Origin: Deltaproteobacteria bacterium | GTDB lineage: Bacteria > Desulfobacterota > Desulfobulbia > Desulfobulbales > Desulfurivibrionaceae | DNA: 45,944 nucleotides | Reading direction: 5' to 3' | NCBI GenBank assembly: GCA_021811385.1 | Contig: JAJZPC010000014.1 | Location: 1 to 45,944, forward strand | Part shown: positions 24,679-33,971 of the stretch, piece by piece | Layout of the letters: each line of letters opens with the position of its first letter | How positions within the stretch are numbered: the stretch's first letter is position 1 | The notes under the pieces: generated by a model | What the model was told of the DNA's origin: nothing | Databases searched by the model: none | What the model saw: the letters and a program-made list of their open reading frames with translations, nothing else | Made by a program: the position numbers and the translations under genes

Positions 24679-25734
24679 ATGGCTGGAAATACCTTTGGCT
24701 CTCTTTTTCGCGTAACCACCTGGGGCGAATCCCACGGCACCGGCGTGGGCGCCACCATCGACGGCTGCCCCCCCGGGCTGCCGCTCACCGCCCAGGATAT
24801 CCAGGCGGAGCTGGACCGCAGACGGCCCGGCAAAGGCGGGCCTGCCGCCAGCCCCAGAAAGGAACCGGACGCGGTGGAGATCCTCTCCGGGATCTTTGAA
24901 GGCAAAACCACCGGCACCCCCATCGCCCTGGCCATTTTCAATAAGGATGCCCACAGCAAATCCTACGACAATCTCAAGGATATCTTCCGGCCGGGGCATG
25001 GCGACATCACCTATCTCGCCAAATACGGTCTCCGCGATCACCGGGGCGGCGGCCGGGCCTCGGCCCGAGAAACCGCGGGCAGGGTGGCGGCCGGGGCCGT
25101 GGCCAAAAAACTCCTCGGCCTGCACGGTATCACGGTTACGGCCTACACCGTGGCCTTGGGAGGCATCGCCACCGCCAAACGCCATCTGGGCGAAATCAAC
25201 GACAACCCCCTGTTCTGCCCGGACAACGAGGCTGCCGCCAAAATGATCAGCCATATCGAGACGGTGCGCAAGGAGGGTGACACCCTGGGCGGCATTGTCG
25301 AGATTCTCGCCACCGGCTGCCCCGCAGGGTTGGGCGAGCCGGTGTTCGAGAAACTCGATGCGGCCCTGGCCTGCGCGCTGATGTCCATCGGCGCGGTCAA
25401 GGGGGTGGAGATCGGCGCCGGCTTTGCGGCCGCCGGGATGCGGGGCTCGGAAAACAACGATGTCATCCTGCCCGAGGGTTTTGCCACCAACAACAGCGGC
25501 GGTATCCTGGCCGGAATCTCCAACGGCGATGCGATCGTGGCCAGAGTGGCGGTCAAGCCCATCCCCTCCATCGGCAAAGAGCAGCAGACCATCAACCTGG
25601 CCCACGAGCCGGTCACGGTCAGCATCGGCGGCCGGCACGACATCTCCGCCATCCCCCGGATCATCCCGGTCTGCGAGGCCATGGTGGCCCTGACCCTGGC
25701 CGATCATCTGCTCCGGCAGAAGGCCATTGCCTGA
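24679..25734 (+). CDS. aroC: Chorismate synthase
   Basis: 351 residues, full length for the family. Converts 5-enolpyruvylshikimate-3-phosphate to chorismate with reduced FMN. Conserved blocks: GNTFGSLFRVTTWGESHG at the N-terminus, CPPGLPL, RPGHGDITYLAKYGLRDHRG, GGGRASARETAGRVAAGA, MSIGAVKGVEIG, NNSGGILAGISNGD and GGRHDISAIPRIIPVCEAM. The ATG at 24679 follows aroK by 9 nt, within one operon. Confidence 0.97.
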   Translation: MAGNTFGSLFRVTTWGESHGTGVGATIDGCPPGLPLTAQDIQAELDRRRPGKGGPAASPRKEPDAVEILSGIFEGKTTGTPIALAIFNKDAHSKSYDNLKDIFRPGHGDITYLAKYGLRDHRGGGRASARETAGRVAAGAVAKKLLGLHGITVTAYTVALGGIATAKRHLGEINDNPLFCPDNEAAAKMISHIETVRKEGDTLGGIVEILATGCPAGLGEPVFEKLDAALACALMSIGAVKGVEIGAGFAAAGMRGSENNDVILPEGFATNNSGGILAGISNGDAIVARVAVKPIPSIGKEQQTINLAHEPVTVSIGGRHDISAIPRIIPVCEAMVALTLADHLLRQKAIA

Positions 25735-25758
25735 CCACACACGAACAACGGAATCGCC

Positions 25759-25992
25759 ATGAAACATCTCTCCCTGCTCGCCTGCCTCTCTCTCGTTATT
25801 TTCTGCACCGGTTGTTCATCAAAGGAACAGGTGTACGAACATATTTACGAGGGGCTCAAGATGCGTGAGCGGATGGCGCAGCACCCGCTTGATATCGCTT
25901 CACAAGAACAGATCTCCTATGATCGATACAAAAAAGAAACAGAAACTGATCGCGAACCAGAGCCTCCTCTCCCCGGCGAACTCGCGCAATAA
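25759..25992 (+). CDS. Small predicted lipoprotein
   Basis: 77 residues. A signal peptide with a lipobox ending FCTGC (Cys at residue 19) is followed by a short charged mature part (KEQVYEHIYEGLKMRERMAQ; ending EPEPPLPGELAQ). It lies 24 nt after aroC and 49 nt before the glycogen synthase gene. I do not recognise the family. Similar short lipoproteins with a YxxIYEGLxMR-like stretch may exist in relatives; I cannot check. Confidence 0.7.
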   Translation: MKHLSLLACLSLVIFCTGCSSKEQVYEHIYEGLKMRERMAQHPLDIASQEQISYDRYKKETETDREPEPPLPGELAQ

Positions 25993-26041
25993 TGAATCCT
26001 GCTTTCACATAAACACACAGCCCCTTTTAACCGGAGAAGTC

Positions 26042-27655
26042 ATGGCCCCTGAGTCTCGCCCTTCCATGAAAATCAGCAACGTCTGGATGCTGACCCGCGA
26101 GTACGATGGGCTTGCCGGGGCCGGCGGGGTCAAGGATGTGGCCCGGCAACTGGCCGAGGCCCTGGCGCGCTCGGGCCGCAAGGTCAGCGTGGTCCTGCCG
26201 CTCTACGGCTTCATGGACCCGGGTCAGCTGGGCTTCACCCCCCTGGATCTGGGTTTTGACATCGACATGGATTATACCGGGGAACCGCGCCGGGAGTATG
26301 TGCGGGTCTTCGCCAAAACGGCACAACCGGCCGCCAAAAAAGGGACGCTTGCCATCTACCTGATCGACGCGGCCCGCTATCTGGAAAAAAAGAGCGTCTA
26401 CACGTACACCGCCGAGGACGAAGCCCTGGACCCTTTCCACCGCCAGGGCTCGGGCCATTTCGACTACTTCGCCATGAACATCCTGCTGCAAAAGGCTGCG
26501 GCCGCCCTGATGATCCGCTTGGGCGAGCGGCCCGATATCATCCACTGCCACGACGGCCACACCGCCATCCTCCCGGCCATGCTCCGCGAGAGCGAAGGAT
26601 GGCGCCATTACTTTGCCAAAACCGGCTGCGTGGTGACCATCCACAACGCCGGGACCGGCTACCATCAGGAGGTGGGCGACCTGCCCTTTGCCGAGGCGAT
26701 CACCGGGCTGCCCGGAGCGCTGATCAACACCAACCTGCTGGACGGCAACTTCGACCCCTTTCTCGTTGCCTCGCCCTATGCGGTGATGAATACGGTGAGC
26801 GAAAACTATGCCCGGGAGCTGCGGGAAACCGACGACGACGCGCTGACCGGCATGCTCGGCCACCGGCTCCTCGCCCGGGGCGTGGTGCTCAAGGGCGTGA
26901 CCAACGGCATCAACCCGGCGGACTTTGACCCGAGCAGGCCGAAACCCCTGGGCCTTGCCGCCCCCTTCAACCCGGCGACCGGCGACCTGGCGGGCAAGGC
27001 GAAATGCCGCCGGAGCCTGATCAAGGATCTGGCCCAACGCAACCTGAAAACGGTCCGCCAGACCGGCTCCCTGGACGATCGGACCGGCACCCCCCTGTTC
27101 ACCTTTGTCGGCCGTTTCTCCTCCCAAAAGGGGGTGGACAAACTCCTGGGCGCGCTGGAAACCCTGCTGCCCCTGGACCAGAACTTCCAGGTCCTGATCC
27201 AGGGCTCGGGCACCAAGGAGATCGAGGCGGCCCTGGCCGGGCTGGCCGCTTCCCGCAAAAACCAGGGCCGCATCTGCCTGCTCAGGGGCTACGACCAGCA
27301 GCTTGCCAACCGCATCTACGCGGCGGGCGACTTCTTTCTCATCCCCTCGCGCTATGAGCCCTGCGGCCTTACCGACTACATCGCCCAGCTCTTCGGCAAC
27401 CTGCCCATCGTCCATCACATCGGCGGCTTGGTCAAGGTGAGGGACGGGGAAACCGGCTTTGCCTATCCGGAGCACAAGTCCGCCGCCCTGATGGGCGCCA
27501 TGCAGAAGGCCCTGCAGATCTTCCGCGACAATCCCAAAAAGATCCAGGCCATGCAGAAAGCCGCTGTCAAAGCGATTCACGACACCTATACCTGGGATAA
27601 AGTGCTGACCCATTATTTATCGCTTTATCGCGAGGCGCTTTCGCAGGTACAATAA
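26042..27655 (+). CDS. glgA: Glycogen/starch synthase, GT5 family
   Basis: 537 residues. Transfers glucose from a nucleotide sugar to growing alpha-1,4-glucan. N-terminal GT5 domain (HFDYFAMNILLQKAAAALM; DIIHCHDGHTAILPAML; VTIHNAGTGYHQEV) and C-terminal GT-B half (TPLFTFVGRFSSQKGVDKL; VLIQGSGTKEIEAAL; PSRYEPCGLTDYIAQLFGNL, with the catalytic-pocket Glu; GGLVKVRDGETGF). The usual N-terminal KxGGL loop reads GAGGVKDV here, lacking the lysine that contacts ADP-glucose, so sugar-donor use may differ. GGAG precedes the ATG. No other glycogen genes are adjacent; gapA follows. Confidence 0.9.
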   Translation: MAPESRPSMKISNVWMLTREYDGLAGAGGVKDVARQLAEALARSGRKVSVVLPLYGFMDPGQLGFTPLDLGFDIDMDYTGEPRREYVRVFAKTAQPAAKKGTLAIYLIDAARYLEKKSVYTYTAEDEALDPFHRQGSGHFDYFAMNILLQKAAAALMIRLGERPDIIHCHDGHTAILPAMLRESEGWRHYFAKTGCVVTIHNAGTGYHQEVGDLPFAEAITGLPGALINTNLLDGNFDPFLVASPYAVMNTVSENYARELRETDDDALTGMLGHRLLARGVVLKGVTNGINPADFDPSRPKPLGLAAPFNPATGDLAGKAKCRRSLIKDLAQRNLKTVRQTGSLDDRTGTPLFTFVGRFSSQKGVDKLLGALETLLPLDQNFQVLIQGSGTKEIEAALAGLAASRKNQGRICLLRGYDQQLANRIYAAGDFFLIPSRYEPCGLTDYIAQLFGNLPIVHHIGGLVKVRDGETGFAYPEHKSAALMGAMQKALQIFRDNPKKIQAMQKAAVKAIHDTYTWDKVLTHYLSLYREALSQVQ

Positions 27656-27686
27656 TTCCGCGCCTTCGGGAAAAAACGACAGAAAA

Positions 27687-27847
27687 AACTGTCCAGCTTG
27701 GAACCGGAAAGTTGGAAAAACCACGGACCGTAGCTGTTCAGTAGCGCCGCTTCACTGCTGCCGCAGATGCGCGGAAGAGGCCTGCGAAGTGTGCTATTGC
27801 ACATGAGCAGGCCGATGACAAAGCAGGTGCGGTGCTGCTGAACAGTT
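27687..27847. repeat. 161-bp element with 11-bp terminal inverted repeats (copy 2)
   Basis: Ends AACTGTCCAGC (27687-27697) and GCTGAACAGTT (27837-27847) are inverted repeats. It matches the 147-bp copy at 23033-23179 but has about 14 extra nt in the middle (TTCACTGCTGCCG region), the part also found at 7826-7867. It ends 20 nt before the gapA start, so it occupies its 5' leader or promoter region. Confidence 0.8.
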
Positions 27848-27867
27848 ACACACACAAGGAGACTGGC

Positions 27868-28872
27868 ATGGCGATACGGATAGGCATCAACGGTTTTGGC
27901 CGCATCGGCCGCAATATCTTTCGGGCCATTGACAAAGATCCCCTCTTTGCCGATATCGAGGTCGTTGCCATCAACGACCTGACCAACAACGCCACCCTGG
28001 CCCATCTGCTCAAGTACGACTCGATCATGGGCGTGTACGATAAAAGCGTGACTTCCACCGAGGACGGCATTGTGGTCAACGGCCGCCAGGTCAAAATCTT
28101 CAATCACCGCAATCCCGCCGAAATCCCCTGGGGCGCGCTGGGGGTCGAGTACGTGGTCGAATCCACCGGTCTTTTCACCGATGGGGAAAAAGCGGCCATG
28201 CACCTGGAGGCCGGCGCCAAGAAGGTGGTGATCTCCGCCCCGGCCAAGGGCAAGGTCAAAACCATCGTCATGGGGGTCAACGAGGACGAATACAACCCCA
28301 CCGAAGACCACATCATCTCCAACGCCTCCTGCACCACCAACTGCCTGGCGCCCATGGTCAAGGTCATCCTCGACCGCTTCGGCATCAAGACCGGGTTGAT
28401 GACCACGGTCCACTCCTACACCAACGACCAGTGCATCCTCGATTTCCCGCACAGCGACCTGCGCCGCGCCCGGGCCGGAGCACTCTCCATGATCCCCACC
28501 AAAACCGGAGCCGCGGCCGCTGTCTCCCTGGTTATCCCCGAACTGAAAGGCAAGTTCGACGGCCTGGCCGTGCGGGTACCCACCCCCAACGTCTCCCTGG
28601 TGGACGCGGTCATGGAGGTGGAAAAACCGACCACGGTGCCGGAGGTGAACCAGGCCCTCAAGGAGGCGGCCAACCGCTATTTGGGCTATTCCGAAGAGCC
28701 CCTGGTCTCCATCGACTACCAGGGCAACCCGCACTCCTCGGTGGTGGACGCCCTGTCCACCAAGGTGATCGGCACCTCGGTCAAGGTGTTGTCCTGGTAC
28801 GACAACGAATGGGGCTACTCCAACCGGGTGCTGGATTTGATCTTGATGATGGAGAGCCAGAAGCCGTTGTAA
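27868..28872 (+). CDS. gapA: Glyceraldehyde-3-phosphate dehydrogenase, type I
   Basis: 334 residues, normal length. NAD-binding INGFGRIGRNIFR at the N-terminus; active-site Cys in SNASCTTNCLAP (about residue 153) with the catalytic His in TTVHSYTNDQ; C-terminal SWYDNEWGYSNRVLDLI. The residue after the second NAD-binding strand region reads INDLTNN, typical of NAD-dependent enzymes. AAGGAGA lies before the ATG at 27868. Glycolytic or gluconeogenic. The leader region is occupied by the 161-bp repeat, so its promoter may lie within or upstream of that element. Confidence 0.97.
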   Translation: MAIRIGINGFGRIGRNIFRAIDKDPLFADIEVVAINDLTNNATLAHLLKYDSIMGVYDKSVTSTEDGIVVNGRQVKIFNHRNPAEIPWGALGVEYVVESTGLFTDGEKAAMHLEAGAKKVVISAPAKGKVKTIVMGVNEDEYNPTEDHIISNASCTTNCLAPMVKVILDRFGIKTGLMTTVHSYTNDQCILDFPHSDLRRARAGALSMIPTKTGAAAAVSLVIPELKGKFDGLAVRVPTPNVSLVDAVMEVEKPTTVPEVNQALKEAANRYLGYSEEPLVSIDYQGNPHSSVVDALSTKVIGTSVKVLSWYDNEWGYSNRVLDLILMMESQKPL

Positions 28873-29215
28873 TCTCCGATAAAAAGCGGGGGGCAAACCT
28901 TGGACGAACGACCGGAAGACTTACTGCAACAAGGGTCTTGCCGCCTGCTTCAAAACAGGAACAACGACGTAACATGGCCGGCACGGAGAAAAACAAGGCA
29001 TTTCGCTGTATTTCTGGAAAAAATACTCGACATCTTGGAATAAAACAGAGATAACAATGCGATAATAGAGCCAAAAAAATACAATTGCCTCTGTGCCAAG
29101 TGTGGCTGTGACCGGACGCGTTCTGGTAAACCAAGAAAATCCCCATGCTCCGGTGCATAGCAAATTACATATTCCAAAACCGAAGGAGAGAATCAAACCA
29201 AGGGAGGAAGTGAGA
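28873..29215. other. 343-nt intergenic region between gapA and the H1-like gene
   Basis: No convincing gene, RNA or strong terminator is seen. It is AT-richer than its surroundings from about 28990 on, and probably holds the promoter and a leader for the H1-like gene, though I could not settle on -35/-10 boxes. A Shine-Dalgarno AGGGAGGAAG lies directly before 29216. Confidence 0.5.
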
Positions 29216-29566
29216 ATGGCAAAGGTTACTGCAAAAGTTGCACCGAAGAAAACCGCAAAACCCGCTCCGGCAAAAAAAGCCGCAGCCAAGCCTGCTGCAA
29301 AGGCTGCTGCCAAACCGAAAACCGCTGCAAGCGCTAAAGCAAAGGCTCCTGCCAAAAAAGCTGCGGCCAAGCCTGCTGCAAAGGCTACAGCAAAGGCTCC
29401 CGCCAAGAAAGCTGCGGCCAAGCCTGCTGCAAAGGCTACAGCAAAGGCTCCCGCCAAAAAAGCGGCGGCCAAGCCTGCTGCAAAGGCTACAGCAAAGCCG
29501 GCAGCAAAAAAAGCACCGGCAAGGGCTGTGAAAGCCGCTGCTGCCAAAAAGCCCGCAAAGAAATAA
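29216..29566 (+). CDS. Histone H1-like Lys/Ala/Pro-rich DNA-binding protein
   Basis: 116 residues, almost entirely Ala, Lys and Pro (AKKAAAKPAAKA-type repeats), strongly basic and predicted disordered; resembles the C-terminal tail of histone H1 and bacterial Hc1/AlgP-like proteins. It probably binds DNA or RNA non-specifically and compacts the nucleoid. Three 17-residue units (AKAPAKKAAAKPAAKAT) are encoded by nearly identical 51-bp direct repeats, so length may vary between strains. Start ATG 29216 with AGGGAGG before it. A strong 12-bp hairpin follows the stop. Confidence 0.88.
   Translation: MAKVTAKVAPKKTAKPAPAKKAAAKPAAKAAAKPKTAASAKAKAPAKKAAAKPAAKATAKAPAKKAAAKPAAKATAKAPAKKAAAKPAAKATAKPAAKKAPARAVKAAAAKKPAKK
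29339..29491 (+). repeat. Three tandem 51-bp units inside the H1-like gene
   Basis: Units 29339-29389, 29390-29440 and 29441-29491 each begin GCAAAGGCTCC and end AAGGCTACA, and differ at only a few positions. Each codes for 17 residues. A minisatellite of this kind is prone to slippage that preserves the frame. Confidence 0.9.
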
Positions 29567-29577
29567 CAGGCCTCTTC

Positions 29578-29615
29578 GGAGCAGGTCGGGGGGCTTTGCT
29601 GCTCCGACCTGCTCC
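29578..29615 (+). terminator. Strong hairpin after the H1-like gene
   Basis: A perfect 12-bp stem (GGAGCAGGTCGG 29578-29589 with CCGACCTGCTCC 29604-29615) with a 14-nt loop, starting 12 nt after the stop codon. No T-run follows, so it may work as a processing or stability element rather than a classical terminator. Confidence 0.55.
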
Positions 29616-29702
29616 GTCCTCGCCTCCTCGCGTCACGCTTATAACAGTTCACATCCCGCCGCCTCGTTGCTGTAATCTTTTGCGCAGCCGATCAGGATTG
29701 CC

Positions 29703-32700
29703 ATGACCACCGAACACACCCCGCCGGAACTGGAATCGGACGCGCTCAAGGCCAACCTCCTTGAAACCGCCGTGGATTCGGTGACCATCGATGACTCGCT
29801 GCTCCCGCTCCTTGATATCGTCAATAATTACAAAGGGATAAGCAAGAACATCGAGGCCCTGCTGTACGAGGTCAGCCATCCGTTCCGCAACTGGAAGATG
29901 ATCCTGCCCCGGCTCCGCTCCTTTGTCCTCAAGAATATCGATCATTATTTCCGGCACGAGCAGGGGCCCCAGGCCTTTACCCTCTTCTGCGGGATCTTTC
30001 TCGGGGCGGTGGAGGATGGCCGCAAGAACGAACCGTTGCTGGCCACGGCCATGGAGTGCCTGCTGGCCTATGTGGACAAGCAGACCTCCCTGCTCACCCC
30101 CGACACCCTGCCCCGGTATCAAAACGCCCTGACCGGCTGTTTTGAGCAGCTCCACGACCTGGATGACGAGATCCTGCTTTTCCTGGTTCAGGGCCACCAT
30201 CCCCAAGGCAAGATCCTGACCCGGCTGCACCAGCTCTGCCTGGCCACGCCCGGCTGCACCTGTGAGCCCGGCGCGGCCAGGCTTCTGCAAAAGGCCCTGA
30301 CCCTCAACTACCGGTACTGGCTGGGCGAAGAGGATCCCTTTACCTGGTTTACCGGGCAATGCGGGGATCTCTGCATGGGCTGGCGCTCCGGCTCGTTGTT
30401 CAACGCCATCTCCCACCAGAGGCTGGAGGAGCATCTGGCCGCCGTCACCCGGATCGATCCGGCCGCTCCCGGGGCGTTGTCCGCACTGCTTGCCCTGCCC
30501 AACCACATGGACATCGTCCGGCTCTACAAAGAGGCGCCGGACCGGCTCGGGGAGGAGATCGCCAGCGAAGCCCTGCCCGTGGACCGCTTTGCCGAAAACC
30601 GCAAGCTGCTTTTCCTCTTTCGGATCATGGACACGGCGGGGTTGGGACTGATCCACGAGGAAACCCTGCGCGAGATCAACCGCAGCCTGGTCCAGCTCAT
30701 CCGCCAGCAGACCTTTGAGGAGATCGAGCGCTTCCTGCTCACCACCCTGGCGCTCCTCAAGGCCAATGTCAAAAAATACCCGCACACCTCGCTGCAATGC
30801 ATCCAGGTTCTGGGCTCCGAGGTGTTCCATCGCGGCAACAGCCGGCTGGTGGAGACCTTTCTCTTTGAAACGGTGCGGTTCGGCTTCCAGTACGCCAACT
30901 TTCAGGGGCTCAACGACGATTGGCAGCCCATCACCAATCCGGCCCACCTGGACAACATCCGGGTCTGGCTCAGCCTGATCATGCAGGAGCCCAAATGGTG
31001 CTCCACCCTGTTTTCCGCCCTGATCATCAATCTCAAGCTCTCGGGCACCTGCGTCAAGGATACCGATCTCTTCCAGCGCGACATCACCCAGCTCCTGAAC
31101 CACCCCATCGAGCCCATCTACAACCTGGCCAAGCAGTTCGCCAAGTTGATGCCGGTTTTTTTCAATGAAATCGGGGCGGAAGGGCAGCTGCGCGATGTGT
31201 CCACCGAGCTCGACGAGATGCACCGCCGCAAGGACCGGCTCATCCATTTCCTGCGCAAACAGGCGCACGTGGAGTCGAGCAACCTGATCGTCGATTTCAT
31301 CGAGGCGATCTTTTTGTTTTGGCAGACCCTGGACAAATCCACCCTGGCGCCCTATCTGCCCGAGGAGGTGCTCAAGGAGGTGACGACCCGGGGACCATTT
31401 GTCGACGACCTCCACACCCTGATGAACCGGGTGCTCAACGACAGCCCCATCACCAAGATCGAGGAATTGCTGACCTGGGACGACCACCGCCGCGACACCT
31501 GGCTGGCCGGACAGCAGGGGCTCAGGCCGGAAGAGATCCGCCGCTTCACCCTGATGATCGAGATGTACCAGCTCTGCCACCAGAAGTACAACCTGGGGGT
31601 GGCGGAGATCCGCCACCAGCTGCATCTCGCCGCAAATTCCGGCTTCCCGGAGATGGAGCAGCTGCTGGGCGATCTGGAGATCTGCGACACCTTCCAGTGC
31701 CTGGAGGCGCTGCTCGACACCCTGGAGCAGCTGAAAGAGACCATCCAGAGCCCGGAGAAATTCGAGGCCAAGGAGGATATCTACTACAAGCGGCACATCG
31801 CCGTGGACATCCCCTCGGTCTATGGCCGCTACCGGGAGAAGAAATTCGACGCCCTCGGCCTCACCTTCCGCTTGGAAAACCTGGCCAACGTCTATCTGGA
31901 AAAGCTGCCCGAAACCGTCAACCTCGCCTTCATCACCCGGGCCACCTTCATCCGGATCATGAAATGCCTGCGCCTCTACCTGCGGGCCCTGAAGATCGAC
32001 GGCATCACCAGCCGGCGGCTGGAAACCTACATGTCGCTCCTGACCAGCTCCTTCAACATCAAGCGGTTCTCCTACACCCAGTACCTCGACATCTTCCGGG
32101 GCTTCACCGAGGGGGTGAAGGACATCATCTACACCTATTACACCAACATCCACGAGAACAACCTCTCCATCATCATCCCCAAGATCGGCGAGGCCAACCT
32201 GCTGCCCAAACACCGCTCGCTCTGGGAGCCGGAAGACCTGCCCGGCAACATCCTCAGGCTTTCGGAAACCTTCATGCGGGATCTCATCGCCGGAACCTTC
32301 GGCCTCCAGCATCTGGACAACTTCATCACCCGCATCTACCAGACCCTGGAGCATCAGAAGGAGATCCTGAGCGAGGAGGATCTCGACCTTTTGATGACCT
32401 ACAACCCGGACCGGGCGGTGAGCAGCCTGCACCTCAAGAACCACCACACCAACAACCTGATCCTGCTGGGCAACAAGGGCTTCAACCTCACCGTTTTGGC
32501 CACGGACAACAAACCCGTGCCCCCCGGCTTCATCATCACCACGGAGATCTTCCGCTGCTGGCCGGTGGTCAAGGGGTTTTACAAGGCCCACGACGAGTTC
32601 ATGGGACAGATCAAAAAATCCCTGGCCGAGATGGAAAAAAAGAGCGGCCGGCGCTTCGGCGATCCGGCCAACCCGCTGCTCCTGTCGGTGCGCAGCGGCG

Positions 32701-33971
32701 CGGCCATCTCCATGCCGGGGATGATGGCCACCATCCACAACGTGGGGCTCAACGAGGAAATCAGCCGGGGGTTTGCCGGATCCTCGGGCGAAGGGTATCC
32801 GCCCTCCTGCAAGATCGACTACCTGGCCTGGGACAACTACCGGCGCTTTCTCCAGTCGTGGGCCATGGCCGAGGGCATGGAGCGGGAGGTGTTCCAGACC
32901 CTGATGAACGAGGCCAAGAATCGTTACGGCATCGCGGTGAAAAAGGATTTTTCCGCAACCCAGATGCGGGAGCTGGCCCTGGAATACCAGGAAAAGATCC
33001 GCTCAGCCGGCATCTGCATCCCGGCCGAGCCGTGGGACCAGCTCACCGGCGCGGTGGAGCTGGTGCTCAACTCATGGTATGCGCAGAAAACCCAGGAATA
33101 CCGGGGGTTGATGGATGTTTCCGAGGCCTGGGGCACGGCGGTCATCGTCCAGGCCATGGTTTACGGCAATCTGGGGCCGGAATCGGGCAGCGGCGTGCTC
33201 TTCACCGCCCACCCCTACCGCAAGGTGAGCCGGGTGGCCCTGTGGGGCGATTACGCCACCGGCGACCAGGGCGAGGATATCGTCAGCGGCCTGGTCGCAA
33301 CCCAGCCCATTTCCGTGGAACAGGCGGAATTGGACGGCCGCCCGGAAGAAAACAGCCTGGAGAGACGATTTCCCAAGGTGTACGAACGGCTGCTCGGTAT
33401 TGCACGGGAGCTGGTCTATGAAAAGCGTTGGAACCCCCAGGAGATCGAATTCACCTTTGAAGGGTCGGAGGAAGAGAACCTCTTTCTCCTCCAGACCAGG
33501 GACATGATCACCATCAAGAAACGGGAAAAATTCGCGGTGTTCACCGAGGGCAAGGCGCTGGATAAGGCGTTGCTCGGCTTCGGCATCGGCGTTTCCGGCA
33601 GCGCCCTCTCGGGCCGCGCCGTGTTCACCGCAGCCAATATCAGGCAGCTCAAGGAGGAAGATCCCGCTACCCCGCTGATCCTCATCCGGCAAGACACCGT
33701 GCCCGAGGATATCAAAGAGATCGCCATGGCCGAGGGGCTGCTCACCGCGCGCGGCGGTCAGACCTCGCATGCGGCGGTGGTCACCATCCGGCTGGAAAAA
33801 ACCTGCGTGGTGGGGTGTAACGCCCTGAAGGTATACGAAGCGGAAGAACGCTGCGAGATCAATGGCCGCAAGATCCGTTTCGGCGACGCGATCAGCATCG
33901 ACGGGCGAAAGGGTCTGTTTTTACAAGGCGCCCACCCCGTGCGGGAAGAGGTGCAGATCCTGCCGCTCTAG
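29703..33971 (+). CDS. Large PPDK-like protein: N-terminal helical region, ATP-grasp and phosphohistidine domains
   Basis: 1422 residues. Residues about 1-900 are alpha-helical and match nothing I recognise. From about 919 a pyruvate phosphate dikinase ATP-grasp domain begins (LLGNKGFNLTVLA; LLLSVRSGAAISMPGMMATI; VQAMVYGNLGPESGSGVLFT), then a swivelling phosphohistidine domain with TARGGQTSHAAVV (His about 1356). It ends shortly afterwards (HPVREEVQILPL), with no C-terminal PEP/pyruvate-binding barrel. So it could phosphorylate its own His from ATP and pass the phosphate to an unknown acceptor, as in rifampicin phosphotransferase-like variants, rather than make PEP. The acceptor site may lie in the N-terminal region. 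The stop overlaps the convergent receiver gene by 4 nt. Start ATG 29703 with a weak AGGA. Confidence 0.85.
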   Translation: MTTEHTPPELESDALKANLLETAVDSVTIDDSLLPLLDIVNNYKGISKNIEALLYEVSHPFRNWKMILPRLRSFVLKNIDHYFRHEQGPQAFTLFCGIFLGAVEDGRKNEPLLATAMECLLAYVDKQTSLLTPDTLPRYQNALTGCFEQLHDLDDEILLFLVQGHHPQGKILTRLHQLCLATPGCTCEPGAARLLQKALTLNYRYWLGEEDPFTWFTGQCGDLCMGWRSGSLFNAISHQRLEEHLAAVTRIDPAAPGALSALLALPNHMDIVRLYKEAPDRLGEEIASEALPVDRFAENRKLLFLFRIMDTAGLGLIHEETLREINRSLVQLIRQQTFEEIERFLLTTLALLKANVKKYPHTSLQCIQVLGSEVFHRGNSRLVETFLFETVRFGFQYANFQGLNDDWQPITNPAHLDNIRVWLSLIMQEPKWCSTLFSALIINLKLSGTCVKDTDLFQRDITQLLNHPIEPIYNLAKQFAKLMPVFFNEIGAEGQLRDVSTELDEMHRRKDRLIHFLRKQAHVESSNLIVDFIEAIFLFWQTLDKSTLAPYLPEEVLKEVTTRGPFVDDLHTLMNRVLNDSPITKIEELLTWDDHRRDTWLAGQQGLRPEEIRRFTLMIEMYQLCHQKYNLGVAEIRHQLHLAANSGFPEMEQLLGDLEICDTFQCLEALLDTLEQLKETIQSPEKFEAKEDIYYKRHIAVDIPSVYGRYREKKFDALGLTFRLENLANVYLEKLPETVNLAFITRATFIRIMKCLRLYLRALKIDGITSRRLETYMSLLTSSFNIKRFSYTQYLDIFRGFTEGVKDIIYTYYTNIHENNLSIIIPKIGEANLLPKHRSLWEPEDLPGNILRLSETFMRDLIAGTFGLQHLDNFITRIYQTLEHQKEILSEEDLDLLMTYNPDRAVSSLHLKNHHTNNLILLGNKGFNLTVLATDNKPVPPGFIITTEIFRCWPVVKGFYKAHDEFMGQIKKSLAEMEKKSGRRFGDPANPLLLSVRSGAAISMPGMMATIHNVGLNEEISRGFAGSSGEGYPPSCKIDYLAWDNYRRFLQSWAMAEGMEREVFQTLMNEAKNRYGIAVKKDFSATQMRELALEYQEKIRSAGICIPAEPWDQLTGAVELVLNSWYAQKTQEYRGLMDVSEAWGTAVIVQAMVYGNLGPESGSGVLFTAHPYRKVSRVALWGDYATGDQGEDIVSGLVATQPISVEQAELDGRPEENSLERRFPKVYERLLGIARELVYEKRWNPQEIEFTFEGSEEENLFLLQTRDMITIKKREKFAVFTEGKALDKALLGFGIGVSGSALSGRAVFTAANIRQLKEEDPATPLILIRQDTVPEDIKEIAMAEGLLTARGGQTSHAAVVTIRLEKTCVVGCNALKVYEAEERCEINGRKIRFGDAISIDGRKGLFLQGAHPVREEVQILPL

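Noticed and set aside
29339-29491. CRISPR-like array
   Set aside because: Contiguous 51-bp units with no spacers, inside a coding frame.
29649-32738. Long open frame antisense to the PPDK-like gene
   Set aside because: Shadow of the coding strand, with no start signal or motifs.
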